Assembly (NCBI RefSeq): GCF_003364205.1
Contig: NZ_NXLV01000004.1
Coordinates: 62,001 to 126,000, forward strand
From: Helicobacter brantae
GTDB lineage: Bacteria > Campylobacterota > Campylobacteria > Campylobacterales > Helicobacteraceae
Direction of reading: 5' to 3'
DNA length: 64,000 bases
Below, piece after piece: positions 1 to 7,004 of the stretch. Both the position numbers and the translations under genes were made by a program. Within the stretch, counting starts at the first letter, position 1, and each line of letters starts with the position of its first letter. The notes below the pieces were generated by a model. It did no database searches and had not been told where the DNA came from. It saw only the letters and a program-made list of their open reading frames with translations.

Positions 1-1
1 C

Positions 2-1573
2 TCAGGCATCTTTGCAGCACTTTGCACAGCAGGGGTAACTTATCTAGTCAAACCGATGCTTGATGAGGTTTTTGTAGATAAAGATGTTAGCAAACTTGCC
101 TTAATCCCCTTTTTGCTAATGTTAGCCTACATTGGCAAAGCCATTGGCTCTTATGCTCAAAGCTATATTATGAGTTATGTTGGGGAGGATATTGTCAGAC
201 AGATTCGAGACAAAATGCTCTCTCATATGCTTTTTTTGGATTTGTCTTTTTTCAATAAAAATCGCAATGGAGAGCTAATCGCTAGGATTACCAATGATAT
301 CGGTCTTATTCGTTCAGCAGTTTCTTCTACTTTTACTGAGTTTGTAAGAGAGGGGATTACAGCTATTGCACTTATTGGTGTAGTGATTTATCAAAGCCCA
401 AAATTAGCTTTAATTGGACTAGTAATCTTGCCTTTGTCCATCTTGCCCATCTCACTCATCATTCGCCGATTAAAAAAGGTTTCCAAAAAAGCTCAAGAAA
501 AAAATGCGGATATCACTTCTAATCTCAATGAAATATTTAATAATGTTGAGATGATTAAAGTCAATAGTGCAGAAGAGCTAGAGTCTCAAAAATTCAAAAA
601 TGAAAACCAAGAGTTTTTTAAAATCAATATGAAAAACACATTGGTTGGGACTATGGATACTCCGGTGATGGAAATCTTGGGAGCTTTAGCAATCGGAGCT
701 GTGCTGTATATAGGAGGAAAAAGCGTGATTGATGGTACACTCACGGTGGGTGAGTTTTTTTCATTTAATACTGCTCTTTTTATGGCTTACACTCCTATTA
801 AGCGATTGCTCAATTGTGTGGTGAGAATGCAGAGTGCAATCGTGGCAAACAAAAGGATTTTAGAGATTTTCTCTCAACACTCTCAAATCACTGATGGAGA
901 AAGAGAATTAAGTGAGGAGATAAAAGAAATTGCCTTTAGTAATGTGAGTTTTAAATACGATGAGGAAGAGGTGCTATCTCATATCTCTTGTGAGTTCAAA
1001 AAAGATTCAATCACTGCACTTGTGGGAAAAAGTGGGAGTGGAAAAAGCACTTTGATTGCCCTCTTGCTTAGGCTTTATGATGTCAATAATGGAGAAATCT
1101 CAATCAACTCTACCCCACTCAAAGACTATAAAATCAAAAGTTTAAGATCTAGGATTTCAGTGGTGAATCAAAGGATTTTTATCCTCAATGATAGCATTGC
1201 CAAAAATGTGGCTTATGGAAGTGAGGTGGATAGCAAAAGGGTTGAGTGGGCACTCAAGCAAGCAATGGCGTGGGAGTTTGTAGAGAGTTTGTCTGAGGGG
1301 ATTGAGACAAGGCTTGATGAATTTGGCACCAATCTTAGTGGAGGACAACGCCAAAGGATTGCTATTGCAAGGGCGTTATATAAAGATTCCCAAATCCTTA
1401 TCCTTGATGAGGCGACAAGTGCATTAGATGAGAAAACAGAAGAGGCGATTAAGCACACAATCGATCTTATACGCAAAGATAAAATCATCATTCTCATTGC
1501 TCATCGCCCTAGCACTATTGAGCTAGCCGATCAGATTTTAAGAATTGAGAATGGAAAGCTTACCAATGCTTAA
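2..1573 (+). CDS. msbA: MsbA-type ABC exporter, 5' end outside window
   Basis: Fused half-transporter of the lipid-A/LOS flippase family, acting in the inner membrane: an N-terminal transmembrane region followed by an ATPase domain. The frame is open from base 2, so the first codons lie upstream; ATG at 56 is internal and 18 residues precede it here. The ATPase domain shows Walker A GKSGSGKST (from base 1025), signature LSGGQRQ (about 1334) and Walker B ILILDEATSALD (about 1394). The stop overlaps the start of the GT25 gene, and a run of glycosyltransferases follows, which supports a role in moving LOS or its lipid-linked core. Another lipid or glycan exporter of the same family cannot be excluded because substrate is not readable. 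Confidence 0.85.
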   Translation, partial: SGIFAALCTAGVTYLVKPMLDEVFVDKDVSKLALIPFLLMLAYIGKAIGSYAQSYIMSYVGEDIVRQIRDKMLSHMLFLDLSFFNKNRNGELIARITNDIGLIRSAVSSTFTEFVREGITAIALIGVVIYQSPKLALIGLVILPLSILPISLIIRRLKKVSKKAQEKNADITSNLNEIFNNVEMIKVNSAEELESQKFKNENQEFFKINMKNTLVGTMDTPVMEILGALAIGAVLYIGGKSVIDGTLTVGEFFSFNTALFMAYTPIKRLLNCVVRMQSAIVANKRILEIFSQHSQITDGERELSEEIKEIAFSNVSFKYDEEEVLSHISCEFKKDSITALVGKSGSGKSTLIALLLRLYDVNNGEISINSTPLKDYKIKSLRSRISVVNQRIFILNDSIAKNVAYGSEVDSKRVEWALKQAMAWEFVESLSEGIETRLDEFGTNLSGGQRQRIAIARALYKDSQILILDEATSALDEKTEEAIKHTIDLIRKDKIIILIAHRPSTIELADQILRIENGKLTNA

Positions 1574-2306
1574 AGCCTATATTATCAATCTCTCTAGTGC
1601 AAAAGAACGCAAAGAAAGAATGCAAGAGGAGATTGCAAGAGTAGGGGAGCAAAAGATAATTGAGTTTTGCTTCTATGAAGCGATTGCTGCGGGGAGTGAG
1701 AAGTTTAGGGAGTATCAAGCTCATTATAAAAGAGATTTTCTCACTCAACTCTATCGAGGAAAAAGACTAAGTGATGGAGAAAAGGCTTGTTTTGCTTCCC
1801 ATTATTCTCTTTGGCAAAAGTGTGTAAGTGAAAATAGAGCAATGCTAGTCTTAGAAGATGATATTACTTTTTTAGATGGATTTTTAGAGCAGATTCAAAG
1901 GATTGAGAGTGCAGGTGTGGATTTTGTGCGATTGATGAGTTTTTTTCAGAAAAAAAGCACCCCTTTTAATGATTTTCTCAATCTTACAAAAGAGAATATC
2001 TGTGGCACTCAAGGCTATTATCTCACCCCCAAAGGAGCAAAAAAACTTCTAGCCAAAAGCAATCTTTGGCTTTGCCCTGTGGATAATTATCTAGATAAAA
2101 GCTATATTCACACTCTCCCCAATCTCATTTCAAATCCTGAGATAATTAAAGAGATGCCTTTGGGCTCTTGTATAGGGGGGGGGGGAAGAGATTGCAAACC
2201 TACATTGTTTTTTATCATTACAAGAGAAATCAGTGCAAGTTTAGAGTTTGTCTGGAAGAAGTTATATGATTTTTATATGTTGATTTTTTTGCAAAAAGGA
2301 AAGTGA
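1566..2306 (+). CDS. GT25 family LOS glycosyltransferase with poly-G tract
   Basis: Glycosyltransferase family 25 (LPS/LOS core transferase). Family signs: N-terminal AYIINLSSAKERKERM, then LSDGEKACFASH, the acidic LVLEDDITF motif, GTQGYYLTPKGAKKLL and PVDNYLDKSY. The frame extends upstream to a TTG at 1545, but ATG 1566 has GGAAAG about 8 bases ahead and homologues start at this point; it overlaps the ABC gene by 8 bases. A run of 11 G (2175-2185) encodes Gly-Gly-Gly-Gly near the C-terminus. In this assembly the frame stays open for about 37 more residues and its TGA overlaps the next ATG. A slip by one base would replace only this tail, because the catalytic part is already complete. Sugar donor and acceptor are unknown. 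Confidence 0.85.
   Translation: MLKAYIINLSSAKERKERMQEEIARVGEQKIIEFCFYEAIAAGSEKFREYQAHYKRDFLTQLYRGKRLSDGEKACFASHYSLWQKCVSENRAMLVLEDDITFLDGFLEQIQRIESAGVDFVRLMSFFQKKSTPFNDFLNLTKENICGTQGYYLTPKGAKKLLAKSNLWLCPVDNYLDKSYIHTLPNLISNPEIIKEMPLGSCIGGGGRDCKPTLFFIITREISASLEFVWKKLYDFYMLIFLQKGK
2175..2185 (+). repeat. Poly-G tract, G(11), inside GT25 gene
   Basis: Eleven consecutive G residues inside a coding region. Runs of this length in Helicobacter and Campylobacter sugar-transferase genes are known slipped-strand contingency sites. G10 would end the protein after about 22 different residues and G12 after about 32. Both would also move the stop away from the start of the next gene and so could weaken translational coupling. 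Confidence 0.9.
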
Positions 2307-2620
2307 TGGTAAAGATTTTTTGTGGGAGCTTGATATCTAATAAAAATAAAGAAGTGTTAGAGAAAAAATACAATCAAGAAATTGAGTGGATTATAGATAA
2401 AGAAAAAATAAAAGAGGCTCATCTTGTATTGTTTCCATCATTAAATCAAATACAGGAAGCTAAAAGAATTGGAATTCCTTTTTATTTTTCAAAAAATTCA
2501 AAAATCAAAAAAGTGAGATTCTTTTTCAAACAAATTTTGAGGGAATTCTTGGATAATCTATTGCTTTTTAGGATAATCCCCCCCCCCCCATACAGAGAAA
2601 GTAATAGTATTGAAAGTTGA
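2306..2620 (+). CDS. N-terminal part of frameshifted GT9 gene (C12 form)
   Basis: Reads MVKIFCGSLISNKN and continues for 104 aa until TGA at 2618, after leaving the correct frame at the C12 tract. ATG 2306 overlaps the GT25 stop as TGATG and has AAAGGAAAG upstream. Removing one C (C11) joins this segment directly to the GT9 frame that starts downstream, reading IPPP-HTEKVIVL-KVDAIGD. The roughly 95 residues before the tract do not resemble the usual start of GT9 enzymes, which begin near the K-D-A-I-G-D loop. It may be an extra N-terminal domain, or a small separate protein in the C12 state. I do not recognise a fold in it. Confidence 0.6.
   Translation: MVKIFCGSLISNKNKEVLEKKYNQEIEWIIDKEKIKEAHLVLFPSLNQIQEAKRIGIPFYFSKNSKIKKVRFFFKQILREFLDNLLLFRIIPPPPYRESNSIES
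2578..2589 (+). repeat. Poly-C tract, C(12), at GT9 frameshift
   Basis: Twelve consecutive C residues between the two GT9 frames. The upstream frame continues as Pro-Pro-Pro-Pro-Tyr and stops within 11 codons. With 11 or 14 C the reading frame would run uninterrupted from 2306 to 3656. This is the textbook layout of an ON/OFF phase-variable gene, and the assembled sequence is in the OFF form unless the downstream TTG is used. Confidence 0.92.
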
Positions 2621-3656
2621 TGCGATTGGAGATTATATTCTTTTTAGAAATTTTCTTAAGCCCCTAAGTGAGAAATTTGGAAAGATAACACTTGTTGCCA
2701 ATAAAGGATGTCAGGAGATTGTAGAGCAATGTGATATGCAATTTGTGGATGAAGTAATCTATTTTGAGAGAAAAAAATTCACAAACAACCTTTGGTATCG
2801 TATTGGGTTATTAAGGAAACTACGTCAAAAATCTTTTCAGGCATTGATTCATCCTACATATGGCAGGGATTATTGTGGAGAAGATCTTGCACGAAACATT
2901 ATTGCATTGAAAAAAATCGCTCCAAAAGGAGATTGCTCTAATGTGATTGATTTTCATAAAAAAAGATTTGAGAGAAATTATACAGACTTGTTATCCAATG
3001 CTGATGGATTGATGTTTGAATTTGATAGAAATGCTGAATTTATTTCACAAATCTGCGAAATAAAAGACATTGAGCTGTCAATTGATTTTCCAGAATGGGA
3101 CATTTCTTGTTTTGGGCTGTCTTCTCAATATGTTGTGTTTTTTATCGGAGCTTCTACTTCATGTAGAAAATGGAGTGTTGAAAGATTGTGCGATTTGGCA
3201 GAGGTTTTGAGAAATGATTTGGAAATCGTAATATGTGGTGGATTTGAAGAGTGGGAAAGAGGGGAGAGAATCAAAGGGCAATTAAATGGGCGAAATATAA
3301 AAAATTTATGTGGAAAGACATCTTTGGTTGAACTTGGTCTGATTTTACAAAAAAGTGAATTTGTTGTGAGCAATGAAACATCTTGTGTTCATCTTTATAT
3401 GGGGTTAAAGGATAAGAAAAAGATTTATGTCCTAAGTGCTGGGAATACGATTGTGAGATTTGCTCCGTATCCACAGAAATATTCTTCATTTTATAGGGCT
3501 ATCTTTCACCCTTTTATTTGTAAAAACTTTGAAAGATTTTGTTGGATTGCTGAGCACATTACACATTCTGGTGGTGGATTGGAGATTAATCAAATTGAAC
3601 ATCTTCAGGTTTTAGATCAAATCAAAGAGGATTTTCCTCATTATGTAAAAATATAA
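2610..3656 (+). CDS. GT9 (heptosyltransferase-like) glycosyltransferase, main part
   Basis: Glycosyltransferase family 9, the fold of LPS heptosyltransferases. The N-terminal KVDAIGDYILFRNFL matches the start of the first Rossmann domain. The second domain has FFIGASTSCRKWSVERL and VSNETSCVHL, equivalent to the donor-site SN-(D/E)-(S/T) element. The frame is open from the C tract (about 2589) onward. TTG 2610 is the only convenient independent start and has at most a weak GAGAAAG ahead of it, so in the C12 state translation is probably poor. In the C11 state it is the C-terminal 75% of one 450-aa protein. Likely adds a heptose or other sugar to the LOS core; the exact linkage is unknown. Confidence 0.8.
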   Translation: MKVDAIGDYILFRNFLKPLSEKFGKITLVANKGCQEIVEQCDMQFVDEVIYFERKKFTNNLWYRIGLLRKLRQKSFQALIHPTYGRDYCGEDLARNIIALKKIAPKGDCSNVIDFHKKRFERNYTDLLSNADGLMFEFDRNAEFISQICEIKDIELSIDFPEWDISCFGLSSQYVVFFIGASTSCRKWSVERLCDLAEVLRNDLEIVICGGFEEWERGERIKGQLNGRNIKNLCGKTSLVELGLILQKSEFVVSNETSCVHLYMGLKDKKKIYVLSAGNTIVRFAPYPQKYSSFYRAIFHPFICKNFERFCWIAEHITHSGGGLEINQIEHLQVLDQIKEDFPHYVKI

Positions 3657-3693
3657 AATCTCAACTTTATCTACAAGGACATAGGCTTTAGGA

Positions 3694-3699
3694 TATAAT
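3694..3699 (+). promoter_or_regulatory. -10 box for the ligase-like/GT2/GT4 genes
   Basis: TATAAT at 3694-3699 in the 77-base gap, preceded by TTTAGGA and a T-rich stretch as is common for sigma-70 promoters of epsilonproteobacteria. It would let the three downstream LOS genes be transcribed independently of the phase-variable GT25/GT9 pair. Start of transcription would be near 3706, about 28 bases before the ATG. Confidence 0.6.
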
Positions 3700-3733
3700 A
3701 GATCTTTATCTTTGTATTTTATAGGCTTAAAAA

Positions 3734-5047
3734 ATGGTAAAAAAATATTTTGGATTCAATACTTCTCTTTCATTGCTCTTTTGTTTTTTGTTTCTTGGAA
3801 CCACCATTAGATGGACTACCACAAGCATAGAGATTTTGGTTTTTATTTTTATGGTGAGTCTTTATTTTTTTAAGAAAAAAAAAGAAGTATTTGTCTTAAA
3901 AATTCCAAGAGAGCAACAAATTTTTTTATATGCATTAATTTTTGTTTTGTTTAGCTATCTCTTGACTTTTGTGTTAGGGAAGGGGTGGGAATTAGAGAGT
4001 ATAAAAAGACCAGGTTATCCCTCATTGACAGATTTAGATATTCCTACGCGATATTTTTTGGGCATTTTTATTGTTTTATTGTTTTTAAAGTTGAAATTCA
4101 ATCTCAACAAGAGAATTATTGCGTATTGTGTCGGTATAGGTGCAATTATAAATGGATGTTTTGCTTTGTATGAGCGATACATTTTGGGAATGCAAAGAGT
4201 TGATGCTTTTGTGGGTATTGCAGAAATGGCAACCGCTTCATCACTATTGTGTTTGTTTAGTGTAATTTTCTATGCTTTTTCCACATCAAAAAAAGAACAG
4301 ATTTTTTTTGCTATCGCCTCTCTTTTTGCTTTTAGTGCCTCTTTTTCTACGGCAGCAAGATCGGCAATGATTAGTCTACTTATAGCCTTTTGTATTTTGC
4401 AGATTGTTTTTTTGTTTAAGAATAAAAGAATGTTTAAAAAAACTTTTGTAGCAATAGGGGGAATGCTGATTGTTTTTTCTTTGCTTTGGGCCTTTCCTGT
4501 GGGGAAAGATACTTTCAGATTGCAACAAATTCAAGTTGATATTGATCAGTATGCCAAAGATAATCCTCAGACAAGCATTGGGATGAGATTTGAGATGTGG
4601 AAAGAGGCATGGACGATGCTAAAAATATCTCCAGTTTATGGAATGAGCACAGCAATGATTGCAAAGCGAACAAATGAAATTATCCAAAAAAGTGGAAGCA
4701 GAATTAGATCTGAGAATGATTTGGGGGTAAGAGGGACTAAGCATAGTCAAATTATGGAGGCATTGGCAAAGAGAGGGATTGTTGGTTTATTAGCTTTATT
4801 GTTGTTTTGGTGGACATCACTTCGAATGTTTGGTTATAACTTATCTCAATGTCAAGGTGAGGAGTTAAAATATAGAATTTGTGGTTTTTTGACAATTCTG
4901 TATTTTATTTTTATCAACTCTTTCACTGGAGAGCCTTGGGATTCTATGGTTGATACTCCGATGATTATCCTTTTGTGCTCACTTTTTTTAAAATTTATCA
5001 ATCAGGAAACAAATGAAAAAGAAAATTTCAGTCACTATCATTGCTAA
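3734..5047 (+). CDS. O-antigen ligase/polymerase-like membrane protein (WaaL/Wzy_C type)
   Basis: A 437-aa polytopic inner-membrane protein with about 10-12 hydrophobic segments. A periplasmic loop carries SIGMRFEMWKEAWTMLKISP and PVYGMST, typical of the Wzy_C/O-antigen ligase family (PF04932), and RSAMISLL precedes it. Such proteins join a lipid-linked glycan to lipid A-core (WaaL) or polymerise repeats (Wzy); sequence reading alone does not separate the two. It sits between two sets of LOS glycosyltransferases, which favours a ligase role. ATG 3734 is the start; the 3' end overlaps the GT2 gene by 35 bases. An A9 run at 3875-3883 lies in codons 48-50. Confidence 0.75.
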   Translation: MVKKYFGFNTSLSLLFCFLFLGTTIRWTTTSIEILVFIFMVSLYFFKKKKEVFVLKIPREQQIFLYALIFVLFSYLLTFVLGKGWELESIKRPGYPSLTDLDIPTRYFLGIFIVLLFLKLKFNLNKRIIAYCVGIGAIINGCFALYERYILGMQRVDAFVGIAEMATASSLLCLFSVIFYAFSTSKKEQIFFAIASLFAFSASFSTAARSAMISLLIAFCILQIVFLFKNKRMFKKTFVAIGGMLIVFSLLWAFPVGKDTFRLQQIQVDIDQYAKDNPQTSIGMRFEMWKEAWTMLKISPVYGMSTAMIAKRTNEIIQKSGSRIRSENDLGVRGTKHSQIMEALAKRGIVGLLALLLFWWTSLRMFGYNLSQCQGEELKYRICGFLTILYFIFINSFTGEPWDSMVDTPMIILLCSLFLKFINQETNEKENFSHYHC

Positions 5048-5762
5048 AAACGCCCAAAAAACCCTTTTTGAATGCCTAAAGAGCGTAGAGAGATTTGATG
5101 AAGTGATTTTGCTAGATAACCAAAGCAGTGATGATACGCTAAAAATCGCTAGAGAGTTTAGCAATGTCAAAGTCTATCAAAGTGAGTTTATCGGCTTTGG
5201 AGCACTCAAAAATCTAGCAATTTCTTATGCCAAGAATGATTGGATACTCTCTCTTGATAGTGATGAGGTTGTTGAAGAAGATTTGCTTAATGAAATTGAA
5301 AATCTAAATTTTGAATTGGGGAAATATTATTCTTTTTCACGCAAGAATTATTTTCATGGAAAATGGGTAAAGTGTTGTGGTTGGTATCCAGATCGGGTAA
5401 AGAGGATTTTTAACAAAACAGAAATTGGTTATCGAGAAAAATTAGTTCATGAAGGGCTTCAAACAGGGAAAGCAAAAGAGATAAAACTTAAGGGGTCTGT
5501 GAAGCATTATACGATGGAGAACATTGATAATATTCTCTCAAAAATGAATCGTTACACCTCATTGAGTGCAAAAGAAATGAAAGAAAGAGGAAAGAGGGGG
5601 AGTGCTATTGGTGGGATTGGGAGATTTGTTTTTGTTTTTGTCAAAGATTATTTCTTTAGAATGGGGTGGAGATATGGTTATAGGGGGTTTGTCATTGCGT
5701 GGTGTAATGCAAGTGGAGCAATGTTTAAATATCTCAAACTTTATGAAATGGAACAAAAATGA
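5013..5762 (+). CDS. GT2 family LOS core glycosyltransferase
   Basis: A 249-aa family 2 glycosyltransferase similar to the WaaE/KdtX/LgtF group that adds glucose to the LPS or LOS inner core from the cytoplasmic face. It begins SVTIIAKNAQKTLFECL, has LLDNQSSDDT and the metal-binding LSLDSDEVVEEDL, then CGWYPDRVKRIFNK and VHEGL, both frequent in this group. The C-terminal YFFRMGWRYGYRGF region is amphipathic and probably associates with the membrane. The start lies 35 bases inside the previous gene and the stop overlaps the next start (ATGA), so the three genes are translationally linked. Confidence 0.85.
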   Translation: MKKKISVTIIAKNAQKTLFECLKSVERFDEVILLDNQSSDDTLKIAREFSNVKVYQSEFIGFGALKNLAISYAKNDWILSLDSDEVVEEDLLNEIENLNFELGKYYSFSRKNYFHGKWVKCCGWYPDRVKRIFNKTEIGYREKLVHEGLQTGKAKEIKLKGSVKHYTMENIDNILSKMNRYTSLSAKEMKERGKRGSAIGGIGRFVFVFVKDYFFRMGWRYGYRGFVIAWCNASGAMFKYLKLYEMEQK

Positions 5763-6838
5763 ATATTTGTATTGTATTAAGAGATATTACAGAAAAAGGA
5801 GGAGGAGAGAGAGTATGTGTCAATTTGGCCAATGCACTTTCTTTAGAGCATAGGGTTAGAATCATTAGTTACTATAAGTCTCAAAACTCCCCTATTTATG
5901 CACTCAATCCCCAAGTTCAGGTCGAATATTTGGAGAGATGTGGAGAAAGAAGCGGAGGTAAAATAGGATATTTATTTAAGAAGATTTTTTATCGCTATAT
6001 TCTCACATTGAAGGCAAGAAAAAGCTTTAAGCAAGATGACATTATTATCGCAAATGATCGTGCATTGGCTCAAATATTCAAACTTAAGGATAAGAAATAT
6101 ATTCGTATTTGGCATTTAAATTTCCCAAAAAGGAAGCGAAATTTAGATTTCTTTGATGAAGTAGTTATCCTTTCTCATAAAGAAGAAAAAAAGTGGAAAC
6201 AATGTCATCCCCACATTAGTGTTATTCCCAATTTCTTACCCACATTTCCCACAAAACAAGCCGATTCTTCTTCAAAAATTTGTCTAAGTGTCGGAAGAAT
6301 GGATAGGGGGGATCAAAAAGGTTTTTTGCGTTTGGTGGATATTTTTGCAAAGATTCAACCAAAAATTAAAGATTGGAAGCTTTATATTGTGGGTGAAGGA
6401 ACTTTAAAAGAAGAAATAAAAAATAAGATTGATACTTATGGTTTGCAAGATTGTATTTTCTTAAAACCCTTTACTCCAGAGATACAAAAAGAGTATTTAC
6501 AAGCCTCACTTTATGTGATGAGTAGTCATTTTGAAGGATTGCCATTGGTTTTGCTTGAGAGTGGAAGTTATGGTTTGCCTAGTGTTGCTTTTGATATCTG
6601 TGCTGGACCAAGTGATATTATTGAGGATGAAAAAACTGGTTTTTTGATTGAAGATGGAGATTTAGAGGGTTTTGCTTCAAAAATGGAGATTTTGATGCAA
6701 AACCAAGAGTTAAGAAGAGATATGGGACAAAGAGCAAAAGAAAGGATACAAGCCCAATTCTCTCAAGAAAAAATCTTAGAAGAATGGAATAAGCTTTTTA
6801 CTCAACTTCAAATCCGCAATCTTCAATCGCCTCTTTGA
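5759..6838 (+). CDS. GT4 family glycosyltransferase
   Basis: A 359-aa GT-B enzyme of family 4. N-terminal MNICIVLRDITEKGGGERV is the acceptor-side Gly-rich loop; ICLSVGRMDRGDQKG and the E-x7-E element in HFEGLPLVLLESGSYGLP mark the donor domain. It follows the GT2 gene with a 4-base ATGA overlap and closes the LOS block. Its 3' end overlaps the convergent copZ gene by 41 bases, leaving no room for a terminator between them. Probable role: transfer of one hexose or hexosamine to the LOS oligosaccharide; donor unknown. Confidence 0.85.
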   Translation: MNICIVLRDITEKGGGERVCVNLANALSLEHRVRIISYYKSQNSPIYALNPQVQVEYLERCGERSGGKIGYLFKKIFYRYILTLKARKSFKQDDIIIANDRALAQIFKLKDKKYIRIWHLNFPKRKRNLDFFDEVVILSHKEEKKWKQCHPHISVIPNFLPTFPTKQADSSSKICLSVGRMDRGDQKGFLRLVDIFAKIQPKIKDWKLYIVGEGTLKEEIKNKIDTYGLQDCIFLKPFTPEIQKEYLQASLYVMSSHFEGLPLVLLESGSYGLPSVAFDICAGPSDIIEDEKTGFLIEDGDLEGFASKMEILMQNQELRRDMGQRAKERIQAQFSQEKILEEWNKLFTQLQIRNLQSPL

Positions 6839-7001
6839 TTTGCTCAATACTTGCTGGGAGGGAGAAAGCCACCTTTACCTCTTTGCTAGGCAAAAGGCAT
6901 TCAATCTCTTGCACCCCTTCAACTTCTTGAAGAAAATTTGTGATTTTACTCACACAATGAGAGCAATTCATTTGAGGGACTTTGAGGGTGATTGTATTCA
7001 T
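6798..7001 (-). CDS. copZ: Copper chaperone, heavy-metal-associated domain
   Basis: A 67-aa single-domain protein with the Cu(I)-binding MNCSHC motif (Cys13, Cys16) and the beta-alpha-beta-beta-alpha-beta length of HMA proteins. It lies 3 bases downstream of the copper ATPase and is the same arrangement as copA-copP of H. pylori, so it should deliver or buffer Cu(I) for CopA in the cytoplasm. Its last 41 bases overlap the convergent GT4 gene. Confidence 0.92.
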   Translation of the reverse strand: MNTITLKVPQMNCSHCVSKITNFLQEVEGVQEIECLLPSKEVKVAFSLPASIEQIKEAIEDCGFEVE

Positions 7002-7004
7002 AAA

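Noticed and set aside
1213-1497. Minus-strand open frame of 94 codons inside the ABC exporter
   Set aside because: It lies wholly antisense to the conserved ATPase domain and has no start signal or family pattern.
3875-3883. A9 run in the ligase-like gene as a further phase-variable site
   Set aside because: A-runs of this length are common in AT-rich coding DNA; the frame is intact and there is no sign of a second form.
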